Shown: positions 43,564-52,295, counted from the stretch's first letter. The stretch: 54,234 bases of DNA from Catenulispora rubra (GCF_015356825.1 NZ_JAACYW010000049.1:1-54234), one strand, 5' to 3'. Made by a program: numbers and translations. Notes: generated by a model not told the origin, from the letters alone.

Positions 43564-44526
43564 ATGGAGACAGAGGGCGAATCCAGCGATGCCTACACGG
43601 AGGTCTTCGAGCGGTTCGGCATTCAGGCCACTGACATACCGGACAGGTCGTGCTATGTGTACTCCCCGGTATTCCGCACCGTGGTCGGCGGCCGTCAGGC
43701 GGCGGTGAAGCGGACGCGCAGGCCGATCGGCGCCGCCAACGCGCTGGCGAGCTGGCTCGGCGAGTTGTCCCGGCGGGGAGTGCGCGTGGTCCAGCCGCTG
43801 CCGGTTCCCGACAACCCGGCGGCCGTCGGCGACCGCTGCTGGGTCGCGTACCCCTGGATAACCGGCACGCCCTACGACGGCTCCGCCGAGCACATCGCGC
43901 TCGCCGGAGACCTGCTCGGCCGCATGCACGCCGCGGCCGGCGGACCGGAGGAGATCCCGCGGTTCAGCTGGCCGGACCACGACCAGGCCTCGGTCGACGA
44001 GGACGTCGAAGGACTCACCGCCGTCTTCAAGCGCCACGCCCCGGAGCTGCTGGACCGCGTGCTGCCTCGGCTGTCGTCGTGGTTGCAGGACTTCATGACC
44101 GAGACGCTGCCGCCGATCCGCGACGCCGGGCTGCCGGTCGTCGTGGCGAGCATGGACTTCCGGGCCAACAACCTCGTCTACACCCCGGACGGCCCGATCC
44201 TGATCGACCCGGACAACGCCGAGATGGCCGCGCGGATCCTGGACCTGGCGCTGGCCGTCCTGTTGTTCCACAACGAGGCCGAGGGCGCGCCGCCGCGGTT
44301 GTTCGACGTGAAGGAGTGGGCTGTCTTCCGCGACGCGTACGCACAGCATGTGGAACTCACGCCGGACGAGCGGCGGCTGTGGCCGGTCGCGCTTCGGTAC
44401 ATGCTGCTGGAGTGGTGCGTCTGGTCGTTGATCGCCGCGGAGGAATGGGGCGACTGGGAGCGTCCGCAGCAGCGCGGCTTCCTCATGGCTTTGGCCGACG
44501 CCGAACTCGAGACCTTCGCGCTGTGA
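43564..44526 (+). CDS. APH-like phosphotransferase
   Basis: The protein has 320 residues and the aminoglycoside-phosphotransferase/choline-kinase fold. An N-lobe lysine in QAAVKRTRRPIGAANALASW precedes the hinge WVAYPWITGTPYDG. The catalytic loop is VVASMDFRANNLVYTPDG, where Asp and Asn are kept but the usual HGD histidine is absent (SMD), and PILIDPDNAEM supplies the metal-binding aspartate. Such enzymes phosphorylate antibiotics or small metabolites. Next to a biosynthetic cluster it may confer self-resistance or tailor the product. ATG 43564 follows an AT-rich divergent promoter region (43518-43563). Confidence 0.83.
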   Translation: METEGESSDAYTEVFERFGIQATDIPDRSCYVYSPVFRTVVGGRQAAVKRTRRPIGAANALASWLGELSRRGVRVVQPLPVPDNPAAVGDRCWVAYPWITGTPYDGSAEHIALAGDLLGRMHAAAGGPEEIPRFSWPDHDQASVDEDVEGLTAVFKRHAPELLDRVLPRLSSWLQDFMTETLPPIRDAGLPVVVASMDFRANNLVYTPDGPILIDPDNAEMAARILDLALAVLLFHNEAEGAPPRLFDVKEWAVFRDAYAQHVELTPDERRLWPVALRYMLLEWCVWSLIAAEEWGDWERPQQRGFLMALADAELETFAL

Positions 44527-44528
44527 AC

Positions 44529-44556
44529 GCCCCGGTCCGCGCGGGCAGACCGGGGC
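44529..44556. terminator. Bidirectional hairpin between convergent genes
   Basis: GCCCCGGTC (44529-44537) and GACCGGGGC (44548-44556) form a perfect 9-bp stem with a 10-base loop, between the convergent kinase and hydrolase genes. It marks the right end of the RiPP-like cluster. Confidence 0.8.
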
Positions 44557-44574
44557 ACGTGTCTCGTCAGAGCG

Positions 44575-45423
44575 TCAGCTGACCGCCTCGGCGGCGTCCT
44601 TGATGAGGTCGGCGACGATCCTCGGGTGGCTGAGCATCGCCACGTGGGACGAGGTCGGCACCTCGACGATCTTGCGGGCGCCGGCCCGGGTGTACATCCA
44701 GCGCTCGCACGCCGGCGGGATCGCCTTGTCCTGGCCGGCGACCAGGCCCCAGACCGGGATCGTCTTCCAGGCCGCGGCGGTCGTCGGATAGGTGAAGGAG
44801 GCGGCGTCGAACGGCCGCTGCGTGGCCTGGAGCACCCGGAAGGTCTCGGCGGGGATGTCGGCGGCGAAGGCGGCCTGGCCGTCCCTGCTCAGGTACAGGT
44901 CGGTGCCGGTGGTGCCGTCGGCCTTGGTGTAGGGCACCGGCACGCTCACCGGCAGGACTTCGCTGCCGGGGAACTTGTTGATGAGGTCGCCCTGCGTCTC
45001 GCCGACGTCGGGCACGAACGCCGAGATGTAGACCAGAGCCTTGACGTTCGCCTTCCCGGCGGCGGCGTTGGTGATGACCGTCCCGCCCATGGAGTGCGCG
45101 ACCAGCACCACCGGACCGGTGATCGAGTCCAGCAGGCTCGCGATGTACGGGGCGTCGGTGGGGATGCCGCGCAGCGGGTTCGCCCCGCAGATCGTGGTGT
45201 AGCCCCGGTGCTGCAACTCCGCGATGGTGGCGTTCCAGCAGGACGAGTCGGCGTAGCCGCCGTGCACCAGGACGATCGTGGGCTTCACCTTCGGGCTCCT
45301 CTTGGAGGTGGTGGACGGGGCCGCGGCAGCCGCCGTTCCTTCCTGACCGGCGACCAGCGCCGCCGACCCGGCCAGCACCGCTCCGGCAGCCAGCACCTTG
45401 CGGCGGGACATTTCTGTACTCAT
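44575..45423 (-). CDS. Secreted (Tat) alpha/beta hydrolase
   Basis: The protein has 282 residues from ATG 45423 behind GAGGAGTCCC. The N terminus MSTEMSRRKVLAAGAVLAGS is a Tat signal with twin arginine, cut before AAAAAPST. The hydrolase has IVLVHGGYADSSCWNATIAE, the nucleophile elbow VLVAHSMGGTVIT, the acid in GLVAGQDKAIPP, and the His in VEVPTSSHVAMLSHP. It is an extracytoplasmic relative of the hydrolase at 29950. Tat export fits a folded enzyme. Substrate unknown (ester or amide). Confidence 0.92.
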   Translation of the reverse strand: MSTEMSRRKVLAAGAVLAGSAALVAGQEGTAAAAAPSTTSKRSPKVKPTIVLVHGGYADSSCWNATIAELQHRGYTTICGANPLRGIPTDAPYIASLLDSITGPVVLVAHSMGGTVITNAAAGKANVKALVYISAFVPDVGETQGDLINKFPGSEVLPVSVPVPYTKADGTTGTDLYLSRDGQAAFAADIPAETFRVLQATQRPFDAASFTYPTTAAAWKTIPVWGLVAGQDKAIPPACERWMYTRAGARKIVEVPTSSHVAMLSHPRIVADLIKDAAEAVS

Positions 45424-45543
45424 GGGACTCCTCACGCAGTGGATCGGTGTGGCATGCGATGGACACTATGAGGAGCGGTTTCGGGGCGGCTTCCGTAATG
45501 TGACTTAGATTCGCGAGGCCGCAGGGGGCGCCTGTTTTCGGCT

Positions 45544-45855
45544 ATGGCAGTGATAGCCGCGGTCTTGGTGAACACTTTGCGCGGCACCTTGTCCCGGCGC
45601 TGCGGCGCGTCTTCGATGTGCGGTGAGCCGCTCACGCCGGTCTGCGCAGACGCCTCGGGTGCGTCGCTGGGTACTGCGACGCTCGCGCCGGTCACAGCGG
45701 CGCAGCGGGGCAACCAGACCGAGCTGGTGCAAGAGACCGCGACCGGGACGGTGCCGGTCGGGACCAGCAGCGTGCTGTTCACCGTGAACTACACGCGGCA
45801 GGCCGGGACCGGCGATGACGGCTACATCGACGACATCGCGATGAGCTTCGGCTGA
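45544..45855 (+). pseudogene. C-terminal fragment of a secreted beta-sandwich protein
   Basis: The 103-residue frame has a poor N terminus, but residues about 40-103 read TAAQRGNQTELVQETATGTV, PVGTSSVLFTVNYTRQAGTG and DDGYIDDIAMSFG. This is the typical end of a secreted beta-sandwich domain ('R..q.T.l..r..tg.vPaGTrsv.vt...tr..gt.nDGyiDdv.l.l'). There is no signal peptide, no ribosome site and no upstream part. It is best viewed as a leftover of a larger gene. About 120 bases before it show nothing. Confidence 0.4.
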
Positions 45856-45888
45856 CCTTTCCGGGTCGCGGCGCGGAGGCTGGGAAAG

Positions 45889-46545
45889 CTATTTGCCGGC
45901 CCCGGTGACGGCGAGCGCCGTCGTCCAGTTGGTCGCTATGGCCTGCTGGGCGGCGGCGAGCGTCACCTTGTGGTCGCAGACGGCCTTGTGCAGGGCGTTC
46001 TCGACCGTGTCCTTCGGGTTGGGCAGCGAGCCGGGTTCTATCCACAGGTTCCGGGGGTCGTTGCTGCCGCCGAGTTCGAGGGACACCAGGTGGTCGAGTT
46101 CCGATGAGGTGCTGTCCGGGACGCCGTAGGCGGTGTACAGGTCGCGCTTGACCTTGTCGGTAGCGGACGCCGGGGGGCGGATCTTGGTGGTGTAGCCGGT
46201 GACGCAGATGGTCGAGTCGATGTTGTTCTGCGTGACGGTGTCCTCGACGGTGCCCGGCGTGCACGCGGGGTCGGGCCGGTACGTCGTGGGCGTGCTGCCG
46301 GTCATGTGGCAGTGCATGCCAGCGGCGGGCATGGTGACGGTGCCGGGCGCCAGCCGGGTCCGGGCCAGCGGTGAGCCGGCGCCGCCGTGTGCTGCGGTAG
46401 TGGTGGGCGCACTACTGCCGGAGGTGCCGCCCGACTTGCCGCCGCCGGAACGGAGTTGGCTGCTGCAACCGGCGCAGAACATCAACGCGGCAGCCGAGGC
46501 GGCCAGAAGCCAGGTCCCTCTCCGGGCGGAACGAGCAGTCGACAC
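45889..46545 (-). CDS. Lipoprotein with HNH-endonuclease-like domain
   Basis: The protein has 218 residues from GTG 46545, which gives a normal lipoprotein signal: STARSARRGTWLLAASAAAL then MFCAGC, with Cys27 as the lipid site. GTG at 46599 is the alternative start. A Ser/Gly linker leads to a domain with SELDHLVSLELGGSNDPRNL and WIEPGSLPNPKDTVENALHK, matching the DH...LGG...NLW pattern of HNH-type nuclease domains. Such secreted DHLVxLELGG proteins are common in actinobacteria. A nuclease at the cell surface is plausible but not shown; cysteines nearby may form disulfides. Confidence 0.75.
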   Translation of the reverse strand: MSTARSARRGTWLLAASAAALMFCAGCSSQLRSGGGKSGGTSGSSAPTTTAAHGGAGSPLARTRLAPGTVTMPAAGMHCHMTGSTPTTYRPDPACTPGTVEDTVTQNNIDSTICVTGYTTKIRPPASATDKVKRDLYTAYGVPDSTSSELDHLVSLELGGSNDPRNLWIEPGSLPNPKDTVENALHKAVCDHKVTLAAAQQAIATNWTTALAVTGAGK

Positions 46546-46925
46546 GCTGGTCGCAGTGCTCGTAGATGGTCGCGGGGAAGTTACAGGCTGCGGATTCACA
46601 ACAGCATTTACCCACGTATGCCCGCGCCATGCGGCATCGGGGTTGTCGACAGACCTCGACGGGCATCGCCGAACACCGGACGTAATCAGTACCCTGACGC
46701 TAGGCTTGGCGACAGCGCGGATCCGAGAGCGGCGGGGGCGGCCCAAGTGGGGTGGCCGTCCCCGCTTTCGCGAACGCAGTCGCGGACCGCGGGGAAGCCC
46801 CACGGTCCGCGATCAGTCCTTGCGGGCAGGCACCGAGTTCCGGCCCGTCCGCGCCGGCGAACTCCCCGCCGACCCGTGAGCCGATCGGGCTGCCCGCCGA
46901 CGCCACCGCTCCTCGAAGCCCTGGA
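46546..46925. other. Spacer between HNH lipoprotein and beta-propeller genes
   Basis: No convincing gene. It holds the lipoprotein promoter region and, at 46781-46811, a strong hairpin downstream of the beta-propeller gene. Confidence 0.5.
46781..46811 (-). terminator. Terminator-like hairpin
   Basis: CGCGGACCG (46781-46789) pairs with CGGTCCGCG (46803-46811), extended inside by GGGG/CCCC. It lies about 115 bases after the beta-propeller gene. Confidence 0.6.
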
Positions 46926-48113
46926 TCAGCCCACTGCTATACCCTCGCCGCCGGCCGCCCCGGCCACCGTGACCGAACCGATCGCGGTGAGCGAGCCGTC
47001 GGGCGCGACCGAGTACTCGTCCACGATGCCCTTGGCGCCGGTCTGCACGTACAGGTTGCGGCCGGCGGCCGCGGCGTCGACGGTGCCCCCGTCGGTGGCG
47101 GTGTTGCCGAGGCCGGTCAGGGCGCCGTGCTCGCCGAGGCGGATGCCGGTCTCGGTGGCACTGCCGGCGTTGGAGGCGAACAGCAGGTCGCCGTCGCGGG
47201 CGATCCAGCACGTCGCCGCCTGGCCGGTGGCGTAGGAGGACTGCTGCGTCAGCGTGCCGTCGGCGGCGACGCGGTAGTTCACGACCGCGCCGGCGCCGGC
47301 CTGGACGAGGGCGATCTCGTGGCGGCCGGTGGCGACGAAGGCGAAGGGCACGGTGCCGGGGAAGGCGTTGACGGTCGGGGTGTGCGCCGGGGCGCCGTCG
47401 AAGCCGAGGCGGTAGACGAGCACGTCGTTGCTCGCGGCCTTAGTGGTCACGACCAGCTGGCGGCCGTCGCCGGTGAAGCCGACCTGGCCGGGGGTGTGGG
47501 TGAACTGCGGCGTGCCGGTGGCGTCTAGACCGAGCGGACGGTTCCAGTCCTTCCTGAGCTCAAGGCGGCCGTACGAGACCTGGTAGCCCTGGATGTTGGC
47601 GCCGTTCTCGGCGTTGAGCACGTAGACGGCGTCTCCGTGCACTGCGACGCTCACCGGGAACGCCCCGCCGGAGGAGACGACCTGGACCAGCGTGAGCCCG
47701 GCGCCGTGGACGGCGAACACCGAGACGGTGTTGCTGCCCGCGTTGACCGCGTAGAGCAGGTGGTGCGCGGCGTCGTAGGTGAGCGCGCCCTGCGAGGCGG
47801 TGTGGTCCACGGCGCTGCCGGTGAGGATGCCGCCGAGCCCGCCGGTGTTGTAGGTGTGGGCCAGGCTCAGAGTGCCGTCGGCGGCGCGGTGGTAGGCGGC
47901 CACCTGGTTGCCCGCGGTGTTGTCGGTCTGGACGAAGACGGCGTCGGAACCGTCGGCAATGTGGGCGGCGGCGGCAGGGGTCGACGTTGCAGCGATCGGA
48001 GTGGCAGCGGCCGGGGTGGCCGCGTTCGCCGGGGCGGCGGTCAGCGCGATGGCCGCGCAGCCGAAGGTGGCGGCTGCCACGGACAGGCTCGTGCGACGGG
48101 AAATCTTGGACAT
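46926..48113 (-). CDS. Secreted lactonase-like beta-propeller protein
   Basis: The protein has 395 residues from ATG 48113 (GAGGAG upstream); an ATG at 48143 is possible. A signal peptide (SKISRRTSLSVAAATFGCAA, ending APANA) is followed by an Ala/Thr/Pro-rich spacer. The rest is repeated propeller blades of the 6-phosphogluconolactonase (Lgl-like) type: VAAYHRAADGTLSLAHTYNT, LLYAVNAGSNTVSVFAVHGA, GRQLVVTTKAASNDVLVYRL, VVNYRVAADGTLTQQSSYAT and VDEYSVAPDGSLTAIGSVTV. Each blade has the 'N.v..y.v..dG.L' pattern. The family includes lactonases, but many secreted members have no known activity. Confidence 0.88.
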   Translation of the reverse strand: MSKISRRTSLSVAAATFGCAAIALTAAPANAATPAAATPIAATSTPAAAAHIADGSDAVFVQTDNTAGNQVAAYHRAADGTLSLAHTYNTGGLGGILTGSAVDHTASQGALTYDAAHHLLYAVNAGSNTVSVFAVHGAGLTLVQVVSSGGAFPVSVAVHGDAVYVLNAENGANIQGYQVSYGRLELRKDWNRPLGLDATGTPQFTHTPGQVGFTGDGRQLVVTTKAASNDVLVYRLGFDGAPAHTPTVNAFPGTVPFAFVATGRHEIALVQAGAGAVVNYRVAADGTLTQQSSYATGQAATCWIARDGDLLFASNAGSATETGIRLGEHGALTGLGNTATDGGTVDAAAAGRNLYVQTGAKGIVDEYSVAPDGSLTAIGSVTVAGAAGGEGIAVG

Positions 48114-48313
48114 GACGGGGTGCACTCCTCGTTCGCGGTTCATACAGTTACGGCGGACTCACGTCCGCACACATGTGCAGTTCCGATTCCGGGCCAGGCG
48201 TTACAGCCCGATGACTTGAGAGTCCTTACGAGTCGAGGAACTGATCATGGAACAGGGCCGGGACGGGCTAGGGTTTCCTTCGCCAGACCGCAGCCGCACC
48301 GCAGGGAGTCGTC

Positions 48314-49054
48314 GTGGGGGATCCGTCCCGGCTACCGCCGGACGCCGAGCTCGTCGCGCGGTTGCGTGTCGGAGACGAGGCGGCCTTCCGCTTGGTGGTG
48401 GACGCGTGGTCGCCGTCGATGCTGCGCTTGGCACGCTCGTTCGTCTCGACCGGGGACTCCGCCGAGGAGGTCGTGCAGGAGTCCTGGCTCGGGGTCATCC
48501 AGGGGATCGACCGCTTCGAGAGCCGTTCGTCGCTGAAGACGTGGGTGTTCCGGATCCTGGTCAACATCGCCAAGGGACGCGGCGTCAAGGAGAGCCGGAC
48601 GCTGCCGTTCAGCAGCCTGCTGCCGGAAGACGAGGGGCCGTCGGTGGATCCGTCGCGCTTCCGGCCGGACACCGATGCATATCCGGGACACTGGAATCCG
48701 GGGCAGAAGCCGCAGGCGTGGGCGTCGCCGGAGAGCGAGGCGCTGCACGGCGAGGTGCGGCGGGTGGTCGGCGAGGCGCTGGCGGCGCTGCCGGATCGGC
48801 ATCGGGTGGTGGTGACACTGCGGGACGTAGAGGGCTACACGTCTGACGAGGTCTGCCACCTGCTGAACATCTCGCCGGGGAACCAGCGCGTGATCCTGCA
48901 TCGGGCGCGGGCTGCGGTGCGGACGCGGTTGGAGACGTACTTCGCTTCGAACGAGCCGCAGCGGCACAGCGGCGCGAGCAGCCGGCCGCGGCGTTCCGGG
49001 CGGCACGGGGCTGAGGCTGTACGACCGACGCTTCGGGACTGCGGCCGGGGCTGA
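48314..49054 (+). CDS. ECF-type RNA polymerase sigma factor
   Basis: The protein has 246 residues. Region 2 is ELVARLRVGDEAAFRLVVDA to SAEEVVQESWLGVIQGIDRF (residues 11-68), including the LKTWVFRILVNIAKGR segment (residues 76-91). Region 4 is ALAALPDRHRVVVTLRDVEG, YTSDEVCHLLNISPGNQRVI, LHRARAAVR (about 157-205). A linker of about 55 residues, longer than usual, separates them. A basic tail of about 35 residues follows. The start is GTG 48314. The convergent zinc-finger gene is its likely anti-sigma factor. It is divergent from the beta-propeller gene, possibly a target. Confidence 0.92.
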   Translation: MGDPSRLPPDAELVARLRVGDEAAFRLVVDAWSPSMLRLARSFVSTGDSAEEVVQESWLGVIQGIDRFESRSSLKTWVFRILVNIAKGRGVKESRTLPFSSLLPEDEGPSVDPSRFRPDTDAYPGHWNPGQKPQAWASPESEALHGEVRRVVGEALAALPDRHRVVVTLRDVEGYTSDEVCHLLNISPGNQRVILHRARAAVRTRLETYFASNEPQRHSGASSRPRRSGRHGAEAVRPTLRDCGRG

Positions 49055-49061
49055 ACCGCGC

Positions 49062-49295
49062 TCACTCCCTGCGGTGGAACCCGCGGAAGGCGGTGAGGAG
49101 CTTGTCGCGCGCCTCGTCGGATATGGACTCCGCGGGCAGCTCGCCGAGGGTGTCGATGGTTTGGCGGAACTGCGCGAGGTAGGTCTCGCAGCCGTCGCAG
49201 CCGGTCAGGTGCTCGACGAAGCGGGCTTCGTCGGCCTCGGGGAGGGCGCCTTCGAGGAAGTCCGTGACCAGTTCGATGAACTCGTCGCAGTCCAT
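49062..49295 (-). CDS. Zinc-binding anti-sigma factor (ZAS-like)
   Basis: The protein has 77 residues from ATG 49295 behind GAGAGAGGAAA. The N-terminal helix MDCDEFIELVTDFLEGALPE and the metal motif FVEHLTGCDGCETYL (HxxxCxxC) match the cytosolic anti-sigma zinc-finger domain. No membrane span follows, so it is soluble, like redox-sensing RsrA-type proteins. It should sequester the ECF sigma factor; loss of zinc on oxidation might release it. Unusually it is encoded convergently with the sigma gene (8 bases between stops) rather than downstream in the same operon. Confidence 0.88.
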   Translation of the reverse strand: MDCDEFIELVTDFLEGALPEADEARFVEHLTGCDGCETYLAQFRQTIDTLGELPAESISDEARDKLLTAFRGFHRRE

Positions 49296-49443
49296 GGGGT
49301 TTCCTCTCTCGCCTCTCCCGCTGACGCGCCTGCCCGGCCGCACTCCCGGGTCGGCGGCCGTCCACCATTGGATCACGCCGGGCCGGGAACGTGCGAGGCC
49401 GTGAGCGAGCGCGTCAGCGGGGCACCGATTGCCTATTGGCTCG

Positions 49444-50577
49444 TTAGTTGTACGGGCGGCTGATCATCAGCGGGTGCATGGCGCCGTCCGAGGTGTCGTA
49501 CGCGCCGGACACCGTGAGCGTGCCGCCGTCCGCGACCGCGCTGTAGGGCGAGTCGAACACGCCGAGGGCCGGCAGGTTCAGATCGGTCCAGGTCCGGCCG
49601 TCGAACACCTCGCCGTAGGGCGCGCCGGTGTTCCGGGTGTAGCCGATGAAGGCCGTGCCGGAACACGTCTTGGTGATGGCGAAGATCTCGCCGGTGCCGG
49701 GGGCGGCGACCTGGCTCCAGCGGTGTCCGTCGAAGTGCTCGACGAGCGGGCCGGAGGCGGGGCCGCTGTCGCCGGCGGCCCAGACGTCGTTCGGGCCGTC
49801 GGCCGCGATCGTGTCGAACTCGGAGCCGCCGGTGGCCGTCGGCAGGTTCGGCACCCGGGACCAGGTCTTGCCGTCGAAGTGCAGGATCACCGTCTGCTGG
49901 TTCAGGGAGCCGGCCGCCCACACGTCGTTCGGGCCGCTCGCGGCGATCGAGGACAGGTAGGTGGCGGCGGGGTCGACGGGCATCTTGACCGGCTGCCAGG
50001 ACGTACCGTCCCAGTGTTCGATCATACTCCCGCCGGTGAACACGTTCCCGTCGACCCGCTGCACGGCGCCGACGGCCCACGCGTCGTGCTGATTCAGGGT
50101 ACTGACACCGAGCAGGTTGGCCGAGAGGGTGTCGGAGGGCACCGGGGCCGATGCGGTCTTCCAGGCATGGCCGTCCCAGTGCTCGGTGAAGATCGGGGCG
50201 CCGTAGACGACGGGGTTGCCGGAGTCGTTGTCGCCGACGACCCACACGTCGTCCTTGCCGTGTGCGGAGATCGCGTTCACCCGCGAGCGCACCGTGTCGC
50301 CCGGCGTCACCACGCGCTGCCAGCCCTGGCCGGTGCGGTCGTCGCGGGAGAGCACCACCGGATTGAGCCGCTCGGTCTTGCCGCCGGTCGACGTCACCTG
50401 GAATCCGGCGGCCCAGGTGACGTGCGGCGCGACGCGCACCAGCGCGGCGATGTTGCCGGACGGGACCGGCACCGGCTCCTGCTGCCATCCGGCCGCGGCC
50501 TGCGCGCCGCCGGCCGTCATCACGGCCAGCGCCCCCGCTGCGGCCAGCGCCGATATCGACCTTGTCTTCGAGAACAT
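49444..50577 (-). CDS. Secreted DVWAAG-repeat (propeller-like) protein
   Basis: The protein has 377 residues. A signal peptide (MFSKTRSISALAAAGALAVM, ending GGAQA) precedes repeated blades with DDVWVVGD, DAWAVGA, NDVWAAGS and NDVWAAGD. These are joined to EHWDGHAWKTASAP, EHWDGTSWQPVKMP, LHFDGKTWSRVP and EHFDGHRWSQVAAP. This W-rich pattern is that of propeller proteins widespread in actinobacteria. It has no visible catalytic residues, and function is unknown. Starts at ATG 50577. Confidence 0.82.
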   Translation of the reverse strand: MFSKTRSISALAAAGALAVMTAGGAQAAAGWQQEPVPVPSGNIAALVRVAPHVTWAAGFQVTSTGGKTERLNPVVLSRDDRTGQGWQRVVTPGDTVRSRVNAISAHGKDDVWVVGDNDSGNPVVYGAPIFTEHWDGHAWKTASAPVPSDTLSANLLGVSTLNQHDAWAVGAVQRVDGNVFTGGSMIEHWDGTSWQPVKMPVDPAATYLSSIAASGPNDVWAAGSLNQQTVILHFDGKTWSRVPNLPTATGGSEFDTIAADGPNDVWAAGDSGPASGPLVEHFDGHRWSQVAAPGTGEIFAITKTCSGTAFIGYTRNTGAPYGEVFDGRTWTDLNLPALGVFDSPYSAVADGGTLTVSGAYDTSDGAMHPLMISRPYN

Positions 50578-50654
50578 CGTCGTTCTACCTCCGTGTCCGG
50601 CAGACGACGAAGTGCCGCCTCCAGAAATACCAGAGGCGACAGGGCTTTGATTCG

Positions 50655-51920
50655 TTACTGTGCGCCGGTCAGGGCTTGATCATCGCTGTGGAGCGAGGTG
50701 TGGATGACCGTTTCGGACGTCAGCGTACGGTGCACCGGGCACTTGTCCGCGATCTCCAGAAGCCGGGCCCGCTGTTCCTGCGTCAGCGGACCTTCAAGCC
50801 GGATCACGCGATCGATGCGGTCTATGAATCCGGCGGTGCTTTCGCAGTCCTCGCAGTCCTTGGCGTGGATCCGGTCGTGGCGCAGGGAGACCGTCACCTT
50901 TTCCAGCGGCAGGCTCTTGCGGTCCGCGTACATCCGCAGGGTCATCGAGGTGCAGGCGCCCAACGCGGCGAGCAGGAGGTCGTAGGGGTTCGGGCCGGTG
51001 TCGCCGCCGACCGGCACCGGTTCGTCGGCGACGAGGTGGTGGCGTCCGGCGGTGATCAGTTGCTGCAGGGGCCCGGTTCCGGTCTCGGCGACGATGACCG
51101 CAGTGTCCTGCTGTGCCTCGAAGACGGCCTGTTGCGCTTCAGCGGAAGCGTCCGGCTCGGGAAGGTAGCGCGAGGCCCACGCCGCGAGCACCACCGCGGC
51201 GTACTCCGCGTCCGGGCGGCGGGTCAGCAGGTGGTCGGCGCCGTCCAGCGAGACGAACGACTTCGGATGCCGCGCGGTGTCGAAGATGCGCCGGGCGTTG
51301 TCGACGCCGACCACCTCGTCCTGCGGGGAGTGCATGACCAGGAGCGCGGCCTTCAGCTCGCGGATACGTTCGGCCTGCGGCTGGTCGGCGATGTCGGCGA
51401 GGAAGCTGCGCCGGACGCAGAAGTCGCGGCCGCCCAGGGAGACCGTCGCCTCGCCCTCGCGCTCGATCGTGTCGCGGGCGTCCCGCAGCAGGTGCGCGAC
51501 GTGCGAGGGGTCGGCCGGCGCGCCGATCGTCGCCACGGCGCGGACCTCGGGGACGAGGTGCCGGGCCGCCAGGACCGCCGCGCCGCCGAGGGAGTGGCCG
51601 ATGAGCAGGCTCGGGGCGGCGTGCTCGGCGCGCAGATAGTCGGCGGCGGCGACCAGGTCGTGCACGTTGGAGCTGAAGCCGGTGTTGCCGAAGTCGCCGC
51701 CGGACTGGCCCAGGCCCGTGAAGTCGAAGCGCAGGACGGCGATGCCGTGGTCGGTCAGGGCCCGGGCGATCCGGGAGGCCGCGACAGCGTCCTTGCCGCA
51801 GGTGAAGCAGTGGGCGAAGATCGCGTACGCACGGGGCTCGGCGCCGTCGGGGAGCTCCAGACAGGCGGCCAGGGCGGTGTCGCCGCCGCCGGTGAAGGTG
51901 ACCTTGAGCGAGGTGGGCAT
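50655..51920 (-). CDS. Bifunctional alpha/beta hydrolase-OsmC protein
   Basis: The protein has 421 residues. The N-terminal 260 form an alpha/beta hydrolase (IFAHCFTCGKDAVAASRIAR, nucleophile LLIGHSLGGAAVLAARHL, acid in HSPQDEVVGVDNA, His in DGADHLLTR). The C-terminal 130 form an OsmC-like domain with the peroxidatic-type Cys in LLAALGACTSMTLRMYAD and the second in ADKCPVHRTL. OsmC domains reduce organic hydroperoxides. This fusion is a known architecture in which the hydrolase may free a lipid hydroperoxide for the OsmC part. I chose ATG 51920; earlier starts to 51989 are weaker. Confidence 0.92.
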   Translation of the reverse strand: MPTSLKVTFTGGGDTALAACLELPDGAEPRAYAIFAHCFTCGKDAVAASRIARALTDHGIAVLRFDFTGLGQSGGDFGNTGFSSNVHDLVAAADYLRAEHAAPSLLIGHSLGGAAVLAARHLVPEVRAVATIGAPADPSHVAHLLRDARDTIEREGEATVSLGGRDFCVRRSFLADIADQPQAERIRELKAALLVMHSPQDEVVGVDNARRIFDTARHPKSFVSLDGADHLLTRRPDAEYAAVVLAAWASRYLPEPDASAEAQQAVFEAQQDTAVIVAETGTGPLQQLITAGRHHLVADEPVPVGGDTGPNPYDLLLAALGACTSMTLRMYADRKSLPLEKVTVSLRHDRIHAKDCEDCESTAGFIDRIDRVIRLEGPLTQEQRARLLEIADKCPVHRTLTSETVIHTSLHSDDQALTGAQ

Positions 51921-52295
51921 GGGGTCAAGCATCCCCGACGCGGCCACCCCTTGCCGAATCCCCCCTCCTGCCCTTGTTCTCTCACGCACTGCTCACAGGC
52001 TCCCTTCACGCCACCCCCACCCCCATGTGACGCAAGTGACAGGAGTGACGGGTTGGACGCAATGGACGGGCCTTTACTCGTTCTTGACATCTTTGACCCG
52101 ATCATTCCTCGACCGCTCCAGCCGGCGGCGCTAGGTTCCGTCGCAGTGGGTTCAGAGACCTGACATCAAGTCACTGATCCACCGCTCCGCCGGGTGGACC
52201 ATCCCGCTCCACCCGGATCCCCCACAGTCGCCACCAGTCCGCGGGCCCACCCCTGCCCGCGTGCTTCCGGATGCGACGGAATGGAGTACTGGGAA
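51921..52295. other. Divergent spacer, promoters only
   Basis: 375 bases between the hydrolase-OsmC gene and the HExxE gene. A TTGACA lies at 52084-52089 and a TAGGTT near 52131, but their spacing is not that of one promoter. No gene or strong hairpin was seen. Confidence 0.4.

Noticed and set aside
47637..48536. 299-residue plus-strand frame over the beta-propeller and sigma genes
   Set aside because: It is antisense to the propeller gene and out of frame with the sigma factor; Gly/Val-rich antisense shadow.
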